Shown: positions 51,297-61,359, counted from the first letter of the stretch. The stretch is DNA of 64,000 nucleotides from a bacterium (GCA_023228325.1 JALOBK010000001.1:1925507-1989506), one strand, 5' to 3'. Made by a program: numbers and translations. Notes: a model not told the origin generated them from the sequence alone.

Positions 51297-52877
51297 TTAT
51301 TGTCTTTTATTCTTTTCATCTTTAAAAAGTTTATATTCGACACTATCTACAAGCGCTTCCCATGAAGCTTCTATAATATTTTCGGAAACCCCGACAGTGC
51401 CCCAAATATCCTTACCGTCCGTCGATTCAATAAGCACTCTCACTTTTGCGGCTGTTCCGCTTTTTGCATCAAGCACCCTGACTTTGAAATCTGTCAAACG
51501 CACATTCGCAATTTCGGGGTAAAACGGCGTCAGGGCTTTTCTGAGGGCATTGTCCAGCGCGTTAACGGGTCCGTCCCCTTCCGCGGCCGTGCGTTCTGTT
51601 TTGCCGTCTACATTGACTTTTATGGTCGCTACGGAAATTAATTTTTTGTCCGTCCGCTTTTCATCGATAACAGTGAAACCTTCCAGCTCGAAAAAGCTTT
51701 TATGTTTTCTAAGGACTTTTTTCATTAAAATGTCAAAAGATGCCTCGGCGGCCTCAAACTCGTAACCTTTCTTCTCAAGTTCCTTCAGATCAGCCAGTAT
51801 TTTTTTCGCCTCGGAGGATTTATCCTTAATGTCCAGGCCGTACTCAACTGCTTTTAACAGGACATTGCTTTGTCCGGAAAGGTCGGAGATCAGGATCCTT
51901 CTCTTATTGCCTACAAGTGAAGGATCCATATGTTCATAACTTGTCTTATCCTTTTGAACAGCGTTAACATGGACGCCGGCCTTGTGAGCAAAAGCGCTGT
52001 CGCCCACATAAGGCATCTTATTGTTATGCCTCATATTTGCCAGTTCGTCTACAAACCGCGAAATTTCCTTTAAATGTCTCAACTGGCCGGAAGAAACACA
52101 ATCAATTTTCATTTTTACTTTCAGCGCCGGGATTATTTCACAGAGGTTGGCGTTCCCGCTTCTTTCTCCGTAGCCGTTCATTGTCCCCTGTACCTGGACA
52201 GCGCCAAGTTCAACCGCGCTAAGTGAATTCGCGGTCGCAAGACCCGCATCATTGTGTGTATGTATTCCAAAAGGGACCTTAATCTCATGCTTAACCGCCT
52301 TAATAATATTCTGAAGCCTTGATACCAGTGTCCCCCCGTTAGTATCACACAGAACGATACAATCGGCTCCCGCGCGTTCGGCGGCCAGGATTGTTTCGAG
52401 CGCATAACGGTAATCAAGCTCAAAACCGTCAAAGAAATGTTCGGCGTCAAAAAAAACTTCTTTTTTCTTCTTTTTTAAATAATTTACCGAATCATAGATC
52501 AGTTTAAGGTTTTCCTCTTTGGATATCTTCAAAACATTTTTTACATGAAGAATCGAGCTTTTACCGAAAATAGTCACAACAGGCGTCCGGGCCTTTAACA
52601 GCGCCTGGATATTAGGGTCTTTTTCAACTTTATTTTTCGCCCTTCTTGTGCTTCCGAACGCAGAAATCTTTGCTTTCTTAAACTTAATTTTTTTAAGGGA
52701 ATCAAAAAAATGCATGTCCTTCGGGTTCGAACCCGGCCATCCTCCTTCAATATAGGCAATACCAATGTCATCAAACTTCCCGGCCATAAGCAACTTATCC
52801 GACACGGAAAAAGTAATTCCTTCCGCCTGGCTTCCGTCTCTCAGGGTCGTATCATATATTTCTACTTTATTTTTCAT
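51297..52877 (-). CDS. cimA: Citramalate synthase
   Basis: About 526 residues from the ATG at 52877, which has an AGG eight bases upstream; a GTG at 52886 would add three. It belongs to the HMGL/LeuA family, CimA branch: VEIYDTTLRDGSQAEG with the metal Asp, FGSTRRA, LCDTNGGTLV, PFGIHTHNDAGLATANSL with metal His residues, GTMNGYGERSGNANL. The C-terminal LeuA-type allosteric domain spans about 395-520. It makes citramalate from pyruvate and acetyl-CoA for isoleucine without threonine deaminase. Confidence 0.95.
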   Translation of the reverse strand: MKNKVEIYDTTLRDGSQAEGITFSVSDKLLMAGKFDDIGIAYIEGGWPGSNPKDMHFFDSLKKIKFKKAKISAFGSTRRAKNKVEKDPNIQALLKARTPVVTIFGKSSILHVKNVLKISKEENLKLIYDSVNYLKKKKKEVFFDAEHFFDGFELDYRYALETILAAERAGADCIVLCDTNGGTLVSRLQNIIKAVKHEIKVPFGIHTHNDAGLATANSLSAVELGAVQVQGTMNGYGERSGNANLCEIIPALKVKMKIDCVSSGQLRHLKEISRFVDELANMRHNNKMPYVGDSAFAHKAGVHVNAVQKDKTSYEHMDPSLVGNKRRILISDLSGQSNVLLKAVEYGLDIKDKSSEAKKILADLKELEKKGYEFEAAEASFDILMKKVLRKHKSFFELEGFTVIDEKRTDKKLISVATIKVNVDGKTERTAAEGDGPVNALDNALRKALTPFYPEIANVRLTDFKVRVLDAKSGTAAKVRVLIESTDGKDIWGTVGVSENIIEASWEALVDSVEYKLFKDEKNKRQ

Positions 52878-52886
52878 CGTTAACAC

Positions 52887-54110
52887 CTATTTTCCCGATA
52901 AATTAAAAACTTTGTGAAGAACCTGGACGGCTCTGTCAGCATTATCCCTTTTGACAACACATGATATCTTTATCTCGGATGTAGTTATCATCTCTATATT
53001 AATGCCGGCGTCGGCAAGTGTTTTGAACATCGTCGCCGCAACGCCCGGATGGCTTTTCATACCTACTCCGACAACAGAAACTTTCGCGATACTATCATCA
53101 AATTTCACGCCGCTTGAACCAGCCTTTAAAACAACCTTCTTTACCACGTCAGTCGCTTTGTTGACTTCATCCCTCTTGACCGTAAAAGATATGTCCGTCT
53201 TCCCTTTTTCGCTGACGTTCTGGACTATCATATCCACATTAACATTCGCATCCGAAAGCGATCCGAAAACAAGAGACGCGATTCCCGGTTTGTCTGTTAC
53301 TCCCTGTATAGTGACTTTTGCCTCATCGGTATCCGCGGCTATGCCGACTACAACTGGTTCTTCCATTTTATCAATCTCCTCGGTTATAATTGTCCCGCTA
53401 TTGTGATTAAAACTTGACCTGACATGAATTTTAACATTGTACTTTTTCCCGAATTCAACGGATCTTAACTGCATTATTTTTGCCCCAAGACTGGCTAACT
53501 CCAGCATGTCGTCATATGTTATTTTATCTATCTTTCTCGCATCATTAACTATTCTGGGGTCTGCGGTAAAGACTCCCTCCACATCGGTATATATCTCGCA
53601 GATATCGGCATTTAATGCCGAGGCAAGCGCTACCGCAGTGGTATCGGACCCCCCGCGGCCAAGCGTTGTGATATTTCCGTTTTCATCTACACCCTGAAAC
53701 CCGGCAACAATAACTATATTGCCCTTTAAAAGCTCTTCTTTGACTTTGTCGGGGAATATATTCAATATTCTGGCTTTTCTATGAGAGCTGTCCGTATAAA
53801 TGCCCACCTGTCCACCCGTTAAAGATATCGCCTGTTCCCCGATTTTATGTATCGCCATCGTCAGCAGCGCCGATGATATCTGTTCGCCGGTTGACAAAAG
53901 CATATCCATTTCTCTCTCGGACGGGTTATCTGAAATTTTTTCCGACAGGGATATCAGGTCATCCGTTGTATCTCCAAGCGCGGAAACCACGGCTATTACC
54001 TTATTCCCCTGTTTTTTTGTTTCCGTTATCCTTGCCGCGACATTCTTGATTCTTTCCGGATTTGCGACCGAACTTCCCCCATATTTTTGCACGATCAAAG
54101 CCATTTGCAA
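52887..54110 (-). CDS. lysC: Aspartate kinase
   Basis: 407 residues. The kinase core has VQKYGGSSVANPERIKNVA, FQGVDENGNITTLGRGGSDTTAVALA and EIYTDVEGVFTADPRIV. Two C-terminal ACT domains (about 265-405) sense lysine or threonine. Length and layout match the class II LysC used by many bacteria. It feeds the threonine branch (hom, thrC) encoded upstream and the lysine/methionine branches. Its stop is directly adjacent to cimA. Confidence 0.96.
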   Translation of the reverse strand: MQMALIVQKYGGSSVANPERIKNVAARITETKKQGNKVIAVVSALGDTTDDLISLSEKISDNPSEREMDMLLSTGEQISSALLTMAIHKIGEQAISLTGGQVGIYTDSSHRKARILNIFPDKVKEELLKGNIVIVAGFQGVDENGNITTLGRGGSDTTAVALASALNADICEIYTDVEGVFTADPRIVNDARKIDKITYDDMLELASLGAKIMQLRSVEFGKKYNVKIHVRSSFNHNSGTIITEEIDKMEEPVVVGIAADTDEAKVTIQGVTDKPGIASLVFGSLSDANVNVDMIVQNVSEKGKTDISFTVKRDEVNKATDVVKKVVLKAGSSGVKFDDSIAKVSVVGVGMKSHPGVAATMFKTLADAGINIEMITTSEIKISCVVKRDNADRAVQVLHKVFNLSGK

Positions 54111-54130
54111 TTAACCTCTTTTGCCAAAAA

Positions 54131-55330
54131 TTAATGTTTAACGAAATAATCCATCAAGCGGTGCCCCGCTTCAAATTTCAGTGTCGGAGACTTACAGCAC
54201 TGTTCATCATAAGAAGTGAAAGCATCCTTTTTTATTCCCTTGCCGGACATACAGAAAGGAACAGGATCCCGCGTATGGGTCTTTAACGAAACCGGTGTCG
54301 CATGATCACATAAAAACAAAATACGGTAATCGCTGTCCCCCGAAAAATGCTCCGATATTTTTTTTATAATTTTTTCATCAATGTTTTCGATTGCCCTGAT
54401 TTTCTCTCTTATATCGCCGTTATGGCCGGCTTCATCCGGCGCTTCTACATGTATGAACACAAGGTCATTTTCAGATAAAGCCTTCAACGCGTATTCCGCT
54501 TTTGCTTCATAATCGGTATCATAATATCCTGTCGCCCCCGGAACATCTATCACATCCATTCCAAGCGCTTTACCTATCCCTTTCAGTAAATCAACCGCGG
54601 ATATTATTGCCGCATCCAAACCGAATTTTTCTTTAAACAACGGGATCGCAGGCAGCTTCCCCGCGCCCCAGAGCCATATCATATTAGCAGGATTTTCACG
54701 AAGGTCAAGCCTTACCGAATTAATATCCGTATCATGTAATATATCTGAGGATTTACGCATCAGTTTTATTAAAACTTTAGAACCTTTCCCCGAAGGGAGA
54801 TTCGCCGATACCGGTTTTCCGGATATATCATGAGGAGGTATACATTTCAATTTCGCGCCATCGGCTCCCAGCGCTTCTTCGCTGATTATCATAATATGCC
54901 TGTAACTGACGCCGGGATAAAATCTGACCCCCTCTGAACACATTTTTTCGTTTAATCTTTCTATTACCGACCTTGCCTCTTCGGTCTTAATGTGTCCGGC
55001 GCTGTAGTCCGCCATCAGACCTTCATCAACAGTAACAAGATTGCACCTGAAAGCTATTTCGCCCTTCTTTAATTCTATACCCCTGCTTAACGCTTCAAAA
55101 GGGCCCCGGCCGGAATAATATTTTAAAGGGTTATATCCCAGAATCGACATATTGGCGATATCGCTCCCGGGTTCAAGTCTGCCCGGCACGGTTTTCAGAC
55201 AGCCGCATATACCGTTTTCCGCAATCAGGTCTATATTCGGTTTTCTCGCCGCGCAGAGCGGCGTCCTGCCCTCTAATTCGGACAAACCGTAATCCGCCAT
55301 TCCATCTCCGACAATAACAATATATTTCAC
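54131..55330 (-). CDS. ApgM-like alkaline-phosphatase-superfamily protein, probable homoserine kinase
   Basis: 399 residues, the archaeal-type cofactor-independent phosphoglycerate mutase family. IVGDGMAD opens the chain, GSDIANMSILGYNP near residue 57 carries the phospho-Ser candidate, then FRCNLVTVD, GATGYYDTDYEAKA, FIHVEAPDEAGHNGD and LCDHATPVSLKTHTRDPVPF with the metal His/Asp residues. A subgroup of this family has been proposed as homoserine kinase because it occurs with lysC-hom-thrC where thrB is missing. This window shows exactly that context, and a separate gpmA exists. The start is GTG with GGAG eight bases before it. Confidence 0.85.
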   Translation of the reverse strand: MKYIVIVGDGMADYGLSELEGRTPLCAARKPNIDLIAENGICGCLKTVPGRLEPGSDIANMSILGYNPLKYYSGRGPFEALSRGIELKKGEIAFRCNLVTVDEGLMADYSAGHIKTEEARSVIERLNEKMCSEGVRFYPGVSYRHIMIISEEALGADGAKLKCIPPHDISGKPVSANLPSGKGSKVLIKLMRKSSDILHDTDINSVRLDLRENPANMIWLWGAGKLPAIPLFKEKFGLDAAIISAVDLLKGIGKALGMDVIDVPGATGYYDTDYEAKAEYALKALSENDLVFIHVEAPDEAGHNGDIREKIRAIENIDEKIIKKISEHFSGDSDYRILFLCDHATPVSLKTHTRDPVPFCMSGKGIKKDAFTSYDEQCCKSPTLKFEAGHRLMDYFVKH

Positions 55331-55641
55331 AGTAATATCTCCGGCTCACGAAAGTGAGCATATCCAATCTAAACTCCTAAACAAAAAATATTTTAGTTTT
55401 CTAACCACACCCACCACAAAGCACTGGCGGGCAAGGATAAAACACTTAAAAAAACTCCAAACTTTCTTTAACCACAGATACACACAGATGAAAAAAGCAA
55501 AAAACATATAAATAGTTAAAAAATAAAAAACTATAACTCTTAAATTTTTCTTTTGTATCTAATAATCTTTATCTGTGATTATCTGAGCTATCTGTGGTTC
55601 CAATTCTTTCTTATCTCTTTATTTTTTTACTACTGAACTCT
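55331..55641. other. AT-rich spacer between thrC and the homoserine-kinase candidate
   Basis: The 311 bases hold no convincing ORF. They include a short perfect hairpin, GCTCAC-GAAA-GTGAGC (55344-55359), near the downstream gene. Scattered inverted copies of an ACCACAGAT motif occur at 55470-55489 and 55571-55599. I find no riboswitch or clear promoter. Confidence 0.6.
55470..55599. repeat. Inverted ACCACAGAT / ATCTGTGGT repeat cluster
   Basis: AACCACAGAT followed by acacacagat at 55470-55489 is mirrored by ATCTGTGATT...ATCTGTGGTT at 55571-55599. The outer ten bases are perfectly inverted (55470-55479 with 55590-55599). The about 80 bases between are almost pure A/T. It looks like a small repeat element. 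Confidence 0.55.
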
Positions 55642-56700
55642 TCATAGTCCGATAATTTTCAAAATTTCATTGATATCGGCTTTGCATGATATCGGCTCCT
55701 CGACGGATTTAATAGCCCTGTCGGGATCCTTAAGCCCATGTCCGGTGAGAGTGCATGTTACAACCCCTGCCGCATCTGAAAAATAACCCTCGTCAAATTT
55801 TTTAATAAATCCTGCCACGGACGCGGCTGATGCGGGCTCGCAGAACACGCCTTCCCGGGCCAATAATTTATATGCTTCAAGGATTTTCTCATCTGAAACC
55901 ATATCAATTAATCCGCCCGATTCATCTCTCGCCCCTTCTGCTTTTTTCCAGCTTGCCGGATTCCCTATCTTTATCGCGGTAGCGATAGTTTCAGGGTCTT
56001 TGATAATATGTCCTCTTACTATCGGAGCCGAACCTTCGGCCTGGAAGCCAAGCATTCTGGGTTTTAAAGAAATTTTGTTTCTGTTGAAATATTCGTTATA
56101 ACCCATCCAATAAGCTGTGATATTGCCCGCATTCCCGACAGGAATACAATGATAGTCCGGAGCGCAACCGAGAAAATCGCATATCTCAAAAGCTGCCGTC
56201 TTCTGTCCCTGAAGCCTGTAGGGATTTATGGAATTAACCAGTGTTATAGGATATTTGGAAGTTATTTCCCTGACCAGTTCCAACGCATCATCAAAATTAC
56301 CTTTTACAGCTATGACCCTGGCATTGTGTATAAGCGCCTGCGCCAGTTTTCCAAGGGCAATAGCGCCCTCGGGAATAAGCACTACACAGGTCATTCCCGC
56401 CCTGGCAGAATACGCCGCGGCGGAAGCGGATGTATTACCCGTCGAAGCGCACATAACGGCTTCGGATCCTTCTTCCAGCGCTTTTGATACCGCAAGAGTC
56501 ATCCCTCTGTCTTTAAACGAACCGGTGGGATTCGCGCCGTCGAATTTCAGAAAGACTTTAAGCTTTCCCCCGGAAAGCCCGGAAAGTGTCTTTGAAAAAA
56601 TAAGCGGTGTATTTCCTTCATTAAGAGAAATTACGGGGGTCTTTTCAGTAACGGGAAGATATTCTCTGTATTGATTTATTAATCCCTTCCACGGACCCAT
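55642..56700 (-). CDS. thrC: Threonine synthase
   Basis: 352-residue PLP enzyme of the shorter ThrC class. The PLP lysine is in NPTGSFKDRGMTLAVSKA near residue 63, with CASTGNTSASAAAY, PVGNAGNITAYWMGY as the phosphate loop, and FCEPASAASVAGF. It converts O-phosphohomoserine to threonine, so a homoserine kinase must exist; the ApgM-like neighbour is the best candidate. It starts within the hom stop codon (TAATG). Confidence 0.96.
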   Translation of the reverse strand: MGPWKGLINQYREYLPVTEKTPVISLNEGNTPLIFSKTLSGLSGGKLKVFLKFDGANPTGSFKDRGMTLAVSKALEEGSEAVMCASTGNTSASAAAYSARAGMTCVVLIPEGAIALGKLAQALIHNARVIAVKGNFDDALELVREITSKYPITLVNSINPYRLQGQKTAAFEICDFLGCAPDYHCIPVGNAGNITAYWMGYNEYFNRNKISLKPRMLGFQAEGSAPIVRGHIIKDPETIATAIKIGNPASWKKAEGARDESGGLIDMVSDEKILEAYKLLAREGVFCEPASAASVAGFIKKFDEGYFSDAAGVVTCTLTGHGLKDPDRAIKSVEEPISCKADINEILKIIGL

Positions 56701-57992
56701 TATAATCCTCCCACCCTATATACAACGGTTTTACCTTTGGTAACATCGAGCTTATCGATAATGCCGATTGCCTTACGCATATCTTTTTCATACGCTTTGT
56801 GAGCCAGGACGACAATCGGAACTGCATTCCCTTTATTTCTGCCTTTTTGGATAACAGACGCGATACTGATCTTATTATCTCCCAATATTCCCGCAATTTT
56901 AGAAAGGACACCGGGCTTGTCTAATACGGTAAACCTGAAATAATATTTACTTCTGATATCTCCGATATCAATTATCTTTTTTTCTTTATTGGGGAAATCC
57001 GGTATGAAAGGTTTCGATTTTCCGGATATTATATTCCTTGAAATATCCAGAATATCGGAAACAACCGCGCTGGCAGTCGGTTTTTCTCCGGCGCCCAGGC
57101 CATAATAGAGTATGTTGCCTACAAAATCCCCTTCGAGCAATATCGCATTATATACTCCCGCAACAGCGGCAAGCATGCCTTTATTATCAATCATCGTCGG
57201 GTTCACCCTCACTTCGATTCCGTTGCTTTTTTCCTTATAAACGGCAAGAAGCTTTATTACAAAACCGAGCTCTCTGGCATATTCAATATCAATTTGTTCG
57301 ACTTTTTCGATGCCTTCAACATTAACTTTACGGAGCTCGATCCATTTGCCCGAAGCAATGGAAGAAAGCAGCACAATTTTATGAGCGGAATCCATTCCGC
57401 TGATATCCAGCCCGGAGTCAGCTTCGGCATATCCTTCGCCCTTTGCCGCCTTTAACGCGTCTTTGAAAGAAACTTTCTCTTCTCTCATCCTCGACAAAAT
57501 ATAATTTGTTGTCCCGTTGATGATTGCGTATATCGAGAAAATTCTGTTCGCCGCCAGGCCTTCTCTGAGCCCTTTGATTATAGGGATCCCGCCGCCCACG
57601 CTTGCCTCAAAAAATATCTCGCGGTTATTCAATCCGGCGTGTTTGAAAAGCTCTTCCCCGTGTTCCGCAAGCAGCGCTTTATTCGCGGTAACAACGCTTT
57701 TCCCGTTCGAAAGCGCCTTTTTAATCAGGGTCTTGGCAGGTTCAATTCCGCCTATAAGCTCCACCACTATATCAATCGATTCATCATTAATGATCGCTTC
57801 GACATCCGATACCAGCATTCCTTCCGGAAGCTTTACACCCCTGTCCGTCTTTATGTCTTTATCCGCAATCCTCACAAGTTCAATAGGCGCGCCGAAATCC
57901 CTGCTGAAAACCCCGGTATTTTTCTGCAGATTTTTCACAACGCCCTTACCGACAGTCCCAAATCCTATTATTCCTACCCGAATATTTTTCAT
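56700..57992 (-). CDS. hom: Homoserine dehydrogenase
   Basis: 430 residues. NAD(P)-binding GFGTVGKGVVKNL at the N-terminus, VVTANKALLAEHGEEL, the catalytic region FEASVGGGIPIIKGL and GEGYAEADSGLDISGMDSAHKI, and a C-terminal ACT domain (about 350-428) for feedback by threonine. It reduces aspartate semialdehyde to homoserine. It is first in the hom-thrC pair; a promoter candidate lies upstream. Confidence 0.97.
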   Translation of the reverse strand: MKNIRVGIIGFGTVGKGVVKNLQKNTGVFSRDFGAPIELVRIADKDIKTDRGVKLPEGMLVSDVEAIINDESIDIVVELIGGIEPAKTLIKKALSNGKSVVTANKALLAEHGEELFKHAGLNNREIFFEASVGGGIPIIKGLREGLAANRIFSIYAIINGTTNYILSRMREEKVSFKDALKAAKGEGYAEADSGLDISGMDSAHKIVLLSSIASGKWIELRKVNVEGIEKVEQIDIEYARELGFVIKLLAVYKEKSNGIEVRVNPTMIDNKGMLAAVAGVYNAILLEGDFVGNILYYGLGAGEKPTASAVVSDILDISRNIISGKSKPFIPDFPNKEKKIIDIGDIRSKYYFRFTVLDKPGVLSKIAGILGDNKISIASVIQKGRNKGNAVPIVVLAHKAYEKDMRKAIGIIDKLDVTKGKTVVYRVGGL

Positions 57993-58040
57993 AATCTCCC
58001 CGCGATACTGTCACTATCCCAATATATAAACTAACCGAAC

Positions 58041-58068
58041 ATTTTACCATCTTTTATCTATATAACAA
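58041..58068 (-). promoter_or_regulatory. Candidate promoter of hom-thrC
   Basis: On the - strand TTGTTA (58068-58063) is followed after 16 bases by TAAAAT (58046-58041), about 49 bases before the hom start. A GC-rich self-complementary stretch (58088-58105), possibly the end of the kinase transcript, lies just upstream but has no T run. Confidence 0.4.
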
Positions 58069-58145
58069 ATATTTTATTTAAGATTATGCCGGCGCCCCGG
58101 CGGGGAGTTTTATCTCAGCCGTAAAGGATATAAAAAACAGAAAAA

Positions 58146-61100
58146 TCAATCCTGTGAAACAGCTTTATGGATGATTTTGCTTAAATCGTGCAATTTGAAA
58201 GGTTTTATAAGATAATCCTCAAAGCCGAACTTGCGGAAATTAGCCATCACCGGATCAAAAGAGTATCCGCTGGTAACAATCACTTTTGCGCCCGAATCAA
58301 TCTTTTTCAGGTATTTCACCGCTTCTTTGCCTGACATGCCGCCCGGTATCGTCAAATCCATAATAACAGCATCGAACTTCTGTCCGGAAGCCATAGCCTG
58401 TTTATATTTTTGCAAAGCCTCCGCGCCATCTATGGCAACATCAACATCATATCCTATGTATTCCAGCATTCTCTTCGCAATTTTTCTGACTCCGTCTTCA
58501 TCATCCATAAAAAGTATCCTGCCTTTACTTTTATATATCCTGTCTTTGACGCTGTTCTTTTTAGCGGCCCTGGAAACAGCGGGCAAATAAACCGTGAAGA
58601 CCGATCCCTGTCCCGGCTTTGATTCCACGGCAATCAGACCTTCATGGTTGCGGACGATTGAATAAGAAGTGGCAAGTCCCAGGCCCAGGCCCTTTGCTTT
58701 GGTCGTAAAATAAGGGTCAAAGACCTTATTGATATGATCCTCTTTAATGCCGATTCCCTTATCGGAAATGGTTATTTTTACGTACTTGCCTTTTTTCAGG
58801 TTGGCCGGCTTATTTCCTTTAAGCACGATATTTTCCGCGATTAACCTTATTTTTCCGCCCGCCGGCATCGCCTGCTCAGCGTTGATAATAATATTATTTA
58901 TAACCTGGCTTATCTGTCCCTCGTCTATTTTAACCGGCCACAGATTTTTTGAAATTCTTCTGTCACATTTTACGTTAGATCCTCTTACGGACAAAGAGAT
59001 GGAATTCTTTATCAACGCAGAAAGAAAAACAAGTTTCCTGATGGGTTTTCCCCCTTTGGAAAAAGTAAGAAACTGCTGGGTGATTTTTTTCGCGCTCAGG
59101 GACGCTTTCTCCGCTTCATCCATAAATTTATACAGTTTGCCGCCCGCATCCGATTGAATCTTGGCAAGAGAAATATTCCCAAGTATCGCGGTCAGGATGT
59201 TGTTGAAATCGTGAGCCATGCCGCCCGCCAGCACTCCTATCGATTCAAGTTTTTGCGCCTTCAACAGTTCATCCTGAAGTTTCCGCTGGTCGGTGATGTC
59301 TTTCAATACGGTTATCACCTTTTTGACCCGGCCTTTTTCGATGATAGGGATTTTCCATGTCTCGGTGACGATGGTTTCCGGCCCGAGCAGGTTCTTTTCC
59401 TCCGTTATTACGGGTTTCTCATCCTTAAAAACCTTCTTATACTGTTGAATTACCTTCTCACCTAAAAAAGGGTACACATCCAGAAGATTGAGGCCTATGA
59501 TATCCGTTTTAAGCCCGAACCTTTTATTCCATGAAAGCAACGTGCTGTTTGCTAATAAAACAGTCAGGTTTCTGTCGACAACATGCAAGGCATCGGTCAG
59601 GGAGTTGATTGTCGAGCGATACTGTATCTGCGATTCTCTCAGGGCGTCTTCAGCTTCTCTGCGATAAATTGTTTCAAGAGCCAGCGACATGTAATCAGAA
59701 ATTGAAGAAACAAAATTCTGCTCTTCAATCGTCCATTTTCTCCTGCGGCCTGTATGTTCATGGCAAATTATACCTACCAGTTTGCCGTGAAGCCTTACGG
59801 CTACATCCATTATCGAGCTTATCCCGTGTTCCCTGATATAGTCTGCGAATTCAGCGGTTCTTTCATCGTTTGCGGCGTCGGAAGCCGCAATACACCTGTT
59901 TTTTTCCAAAGACTCAAAATACCGGGGATATTTTCCAACAGTCAGTTTCATTCCTTTTTCATGGACAGCTTTAGCGGATAAGAACAGGTTTTCACAGATT
60001 ATTTCCGTATGTTCATCGTTAAAGAACCATATGCTTACGCGGTCCGTCTCAAGCGCGTACGAATCCATTTCGGTTATTTTTTCCAAAGCCGCGCTTATAT
60101 CGGAAAAATCGATCTTACCGAGTTTTAAAATAGTTTCCTGGAATTTCACAAACTGCGCGGACTTGTATCTCTGCTCCGTTACATCAACCATTGTGGATCT
60201 CATCCCGCATATATTGCCGCCCGTATCATATTCAAGGATATCATCAATAATAACATGAATTTTGGAACCGTTTTTCTTTACATATATACGGTCCTCCGAT
60301 TTCGGGATTTTATATCCGGTTATCTTTTTTTTAAACCGCGCTTTAGCATCTTTTTTCTGTGCATCAAGAATGAAATCAAAAATTGACCGGCCTATCATCT
60401 CCCCGGAGCTGTAACCTAGCAGATTCGCTTCAGTCCGGTTAACGGCAAGTATTATCCCTTTCTTATCCAGTAAATGGTAGGCGACAGGCGCGTTTTCCCA
60501 TAAATCGGTAAACTTCCTTTCGGAATTACGCATTTTTTCCTCTGCCACACTTTTATCCGTTATATCATTATATATGGCCACAATATCATCACAGGCCAGT
60601 TTATAAATATAGTTGTCTCTCCACCCTTTTATTCTGTCGTCGCTGTAATACAAAGACTGGATTCTGACCGGAAGCCCTGTTTTCCATACCTTTCTGAACG
60701 CTTTTACTATTCCCGATTTTTCAGCTCCCGGGAAAACATCGCCAATCCTTTTGCCGACAACGTTCATCCTTTCGATATTATCAATTTTTTCAGCCGCTTT
60801 ATTGAAATCTTTGAAGATAAAATCCCGGCCGTTTCCTACCACTTTGAAAACAGCCACTCCGCTGATCATGTTATTCAGCAAATCACGAAATCTTGTTATA
60901 TTATCCTTCAAAGTTTTAGCGGTGATTTTTTGTTCGCTGATATCGCGTAAAATTATTTCTACAGTCTTTCTGTTTTCTCCGTCTTTTTCAAAAGAAGCGT
61001 TTAAAATCACACATTTCCCTTTGCCGGACAGGGTCTGGAAATTGTACTCTATGCCCCGGATTGAATCTTTTCCGGCAAGAAGTTGGCTTATGGTCTTCTG

Positions 61101-61280
61101 ATCCGGGGAAATTTTGATTATATTGTCGAATAATTCCCCGCATATCCGGGAAGGAGTCAGGTTAAGCTGCAGAATTTCGGCAAGTCCGCGGTTGGCGTAG
61201 ATTATTTTTCCCGTATCATAATAATATACGCATACACCGTCTTTGGTGGATTCCAGCAGTCTTTTAAGAAAATCAGCCAT
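58146..61280 (-). CDS. Hybrid sensor histidine kinase: PAS x3, GAF, PAS, HisKA, HATPase, receiver
   Basis: 1044 residues, with no membrane helix seen, so a cytoplasmic sensor. PAS domains at about 8-115, 128-240 and 250-370; a GAF domain at about 385-540; a further PAS at about 548-665. The phospho-His is in AGGMAHDFNNIL near 690, the ATPase has INNIIINAEQAM, ISDKGIGI and GLGLGLATSYSIV, and the receiver (about 920-1044) has MDDED, the acceptor Asp in VIMDLTIPGG and Lys in YLIKPFK. The AHDFNNIL type belongs to the NtrB-like HPK4 group. Signal and downstream regulator are unknown; a diguanylate cyclase is next door. Confidence 0.94.
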   Translation of the reverse strand: MADFLKRLLESTKDGVCVYYYDTGKIIYANRGLAEILQLNLTPSRICGELFDNIIKISPDQKTISQLLAGKDSIRGIEYNFQTLSGKGKCVILNASFEKDGENRKTVEIILRDISEQKITAKTLKDNITRFRDLLNNMISGVAVFKVVGNGRDFIFKDFNKAAEKIDNIERMNVVGKRIGDVFPGAEKSGIVKAFRKVWKTGLPVRIQSLYYSDDRIKGWRDNYIYKLACDDIVAIYNDITDKSVAEEKMRNSERKFTDLWENAPVAYHLLDKKGIILAVNRTEANLLGYSSGEMIGRSIFDFILDAQKKDAKARFKKKITGYKIPKSEDRIYVKKNGSKIHVIIDDILEYDTGGNICGMRSTMVDVTEQRYKSAQFVKFQETILKLGKIDFSDISAALEKITEMDSYALETDRVSIWFFNDEHTEIICENLFLSAKAVHEKGMKLTVGKYPRYFESLEKNRCIAASDAANDERTAEFADYIREHGISSIMDVAVRLHGKLVGIICHEHTGRRRKWTIEEQNFVSSISDYMSLALETIYRREAEDALRESQIQYRSTINSLTDALHVVDRNLTVLLANSTLLSWNKRFGLKTDIIGLNLLDVYPFLGEKVIQQYKKVFKDEKPVITEEKNLLGPETIVTETWKIPIIEKGRVKKVITVLKDITDQRKLQDELLKAQKLESIGVLAGGMAHDFNNILTAILGNISLAKIQSDAGGKLYKFMDEAEKASLSAKKITQQFLTFSKGGKPIRKLVFLSALIKNSISLSVRGSNVKCDRRISKNLWPVKIDEGQISQVINNIIINAEQAMPAGGKIRLIAENIVLKGNKPANLKKGKYVKITISDKGIGIKEDHINKVFDPYFTTKAKGLGLGLATSYSIVRNHEGLIAVESKPGQGSVFTVYLPAVSRAAKKNSVKDRIYKSKGRILFMDDEDGVRKIAKRMLEYIGYDVDVAIDGAEALQKYKQAMASGQKFDAVIMDLTIPGGMSGKEAVKYLKKIDSGAKVIVTSGYSFDPVMANFRKFGFEDYLIKPFKLHDLSKIIHKAVSQD

Positions 61281-61359
61281 TTGAGCACCACAGAAATAGT
61301 GACTTAAAATATAATTTTACCACAAAATAACGCGCTTGATAAGGGACTGCGTGAGTTTG

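Noticed and set aside
58088..58105. Intrinsic terminator after the hybrid kinase
   Set aside because: There are GC-rich self-complementary bases, but the - strand continues with ATAATCTTAAAT and no T run; the stems are only 4-5 bases.
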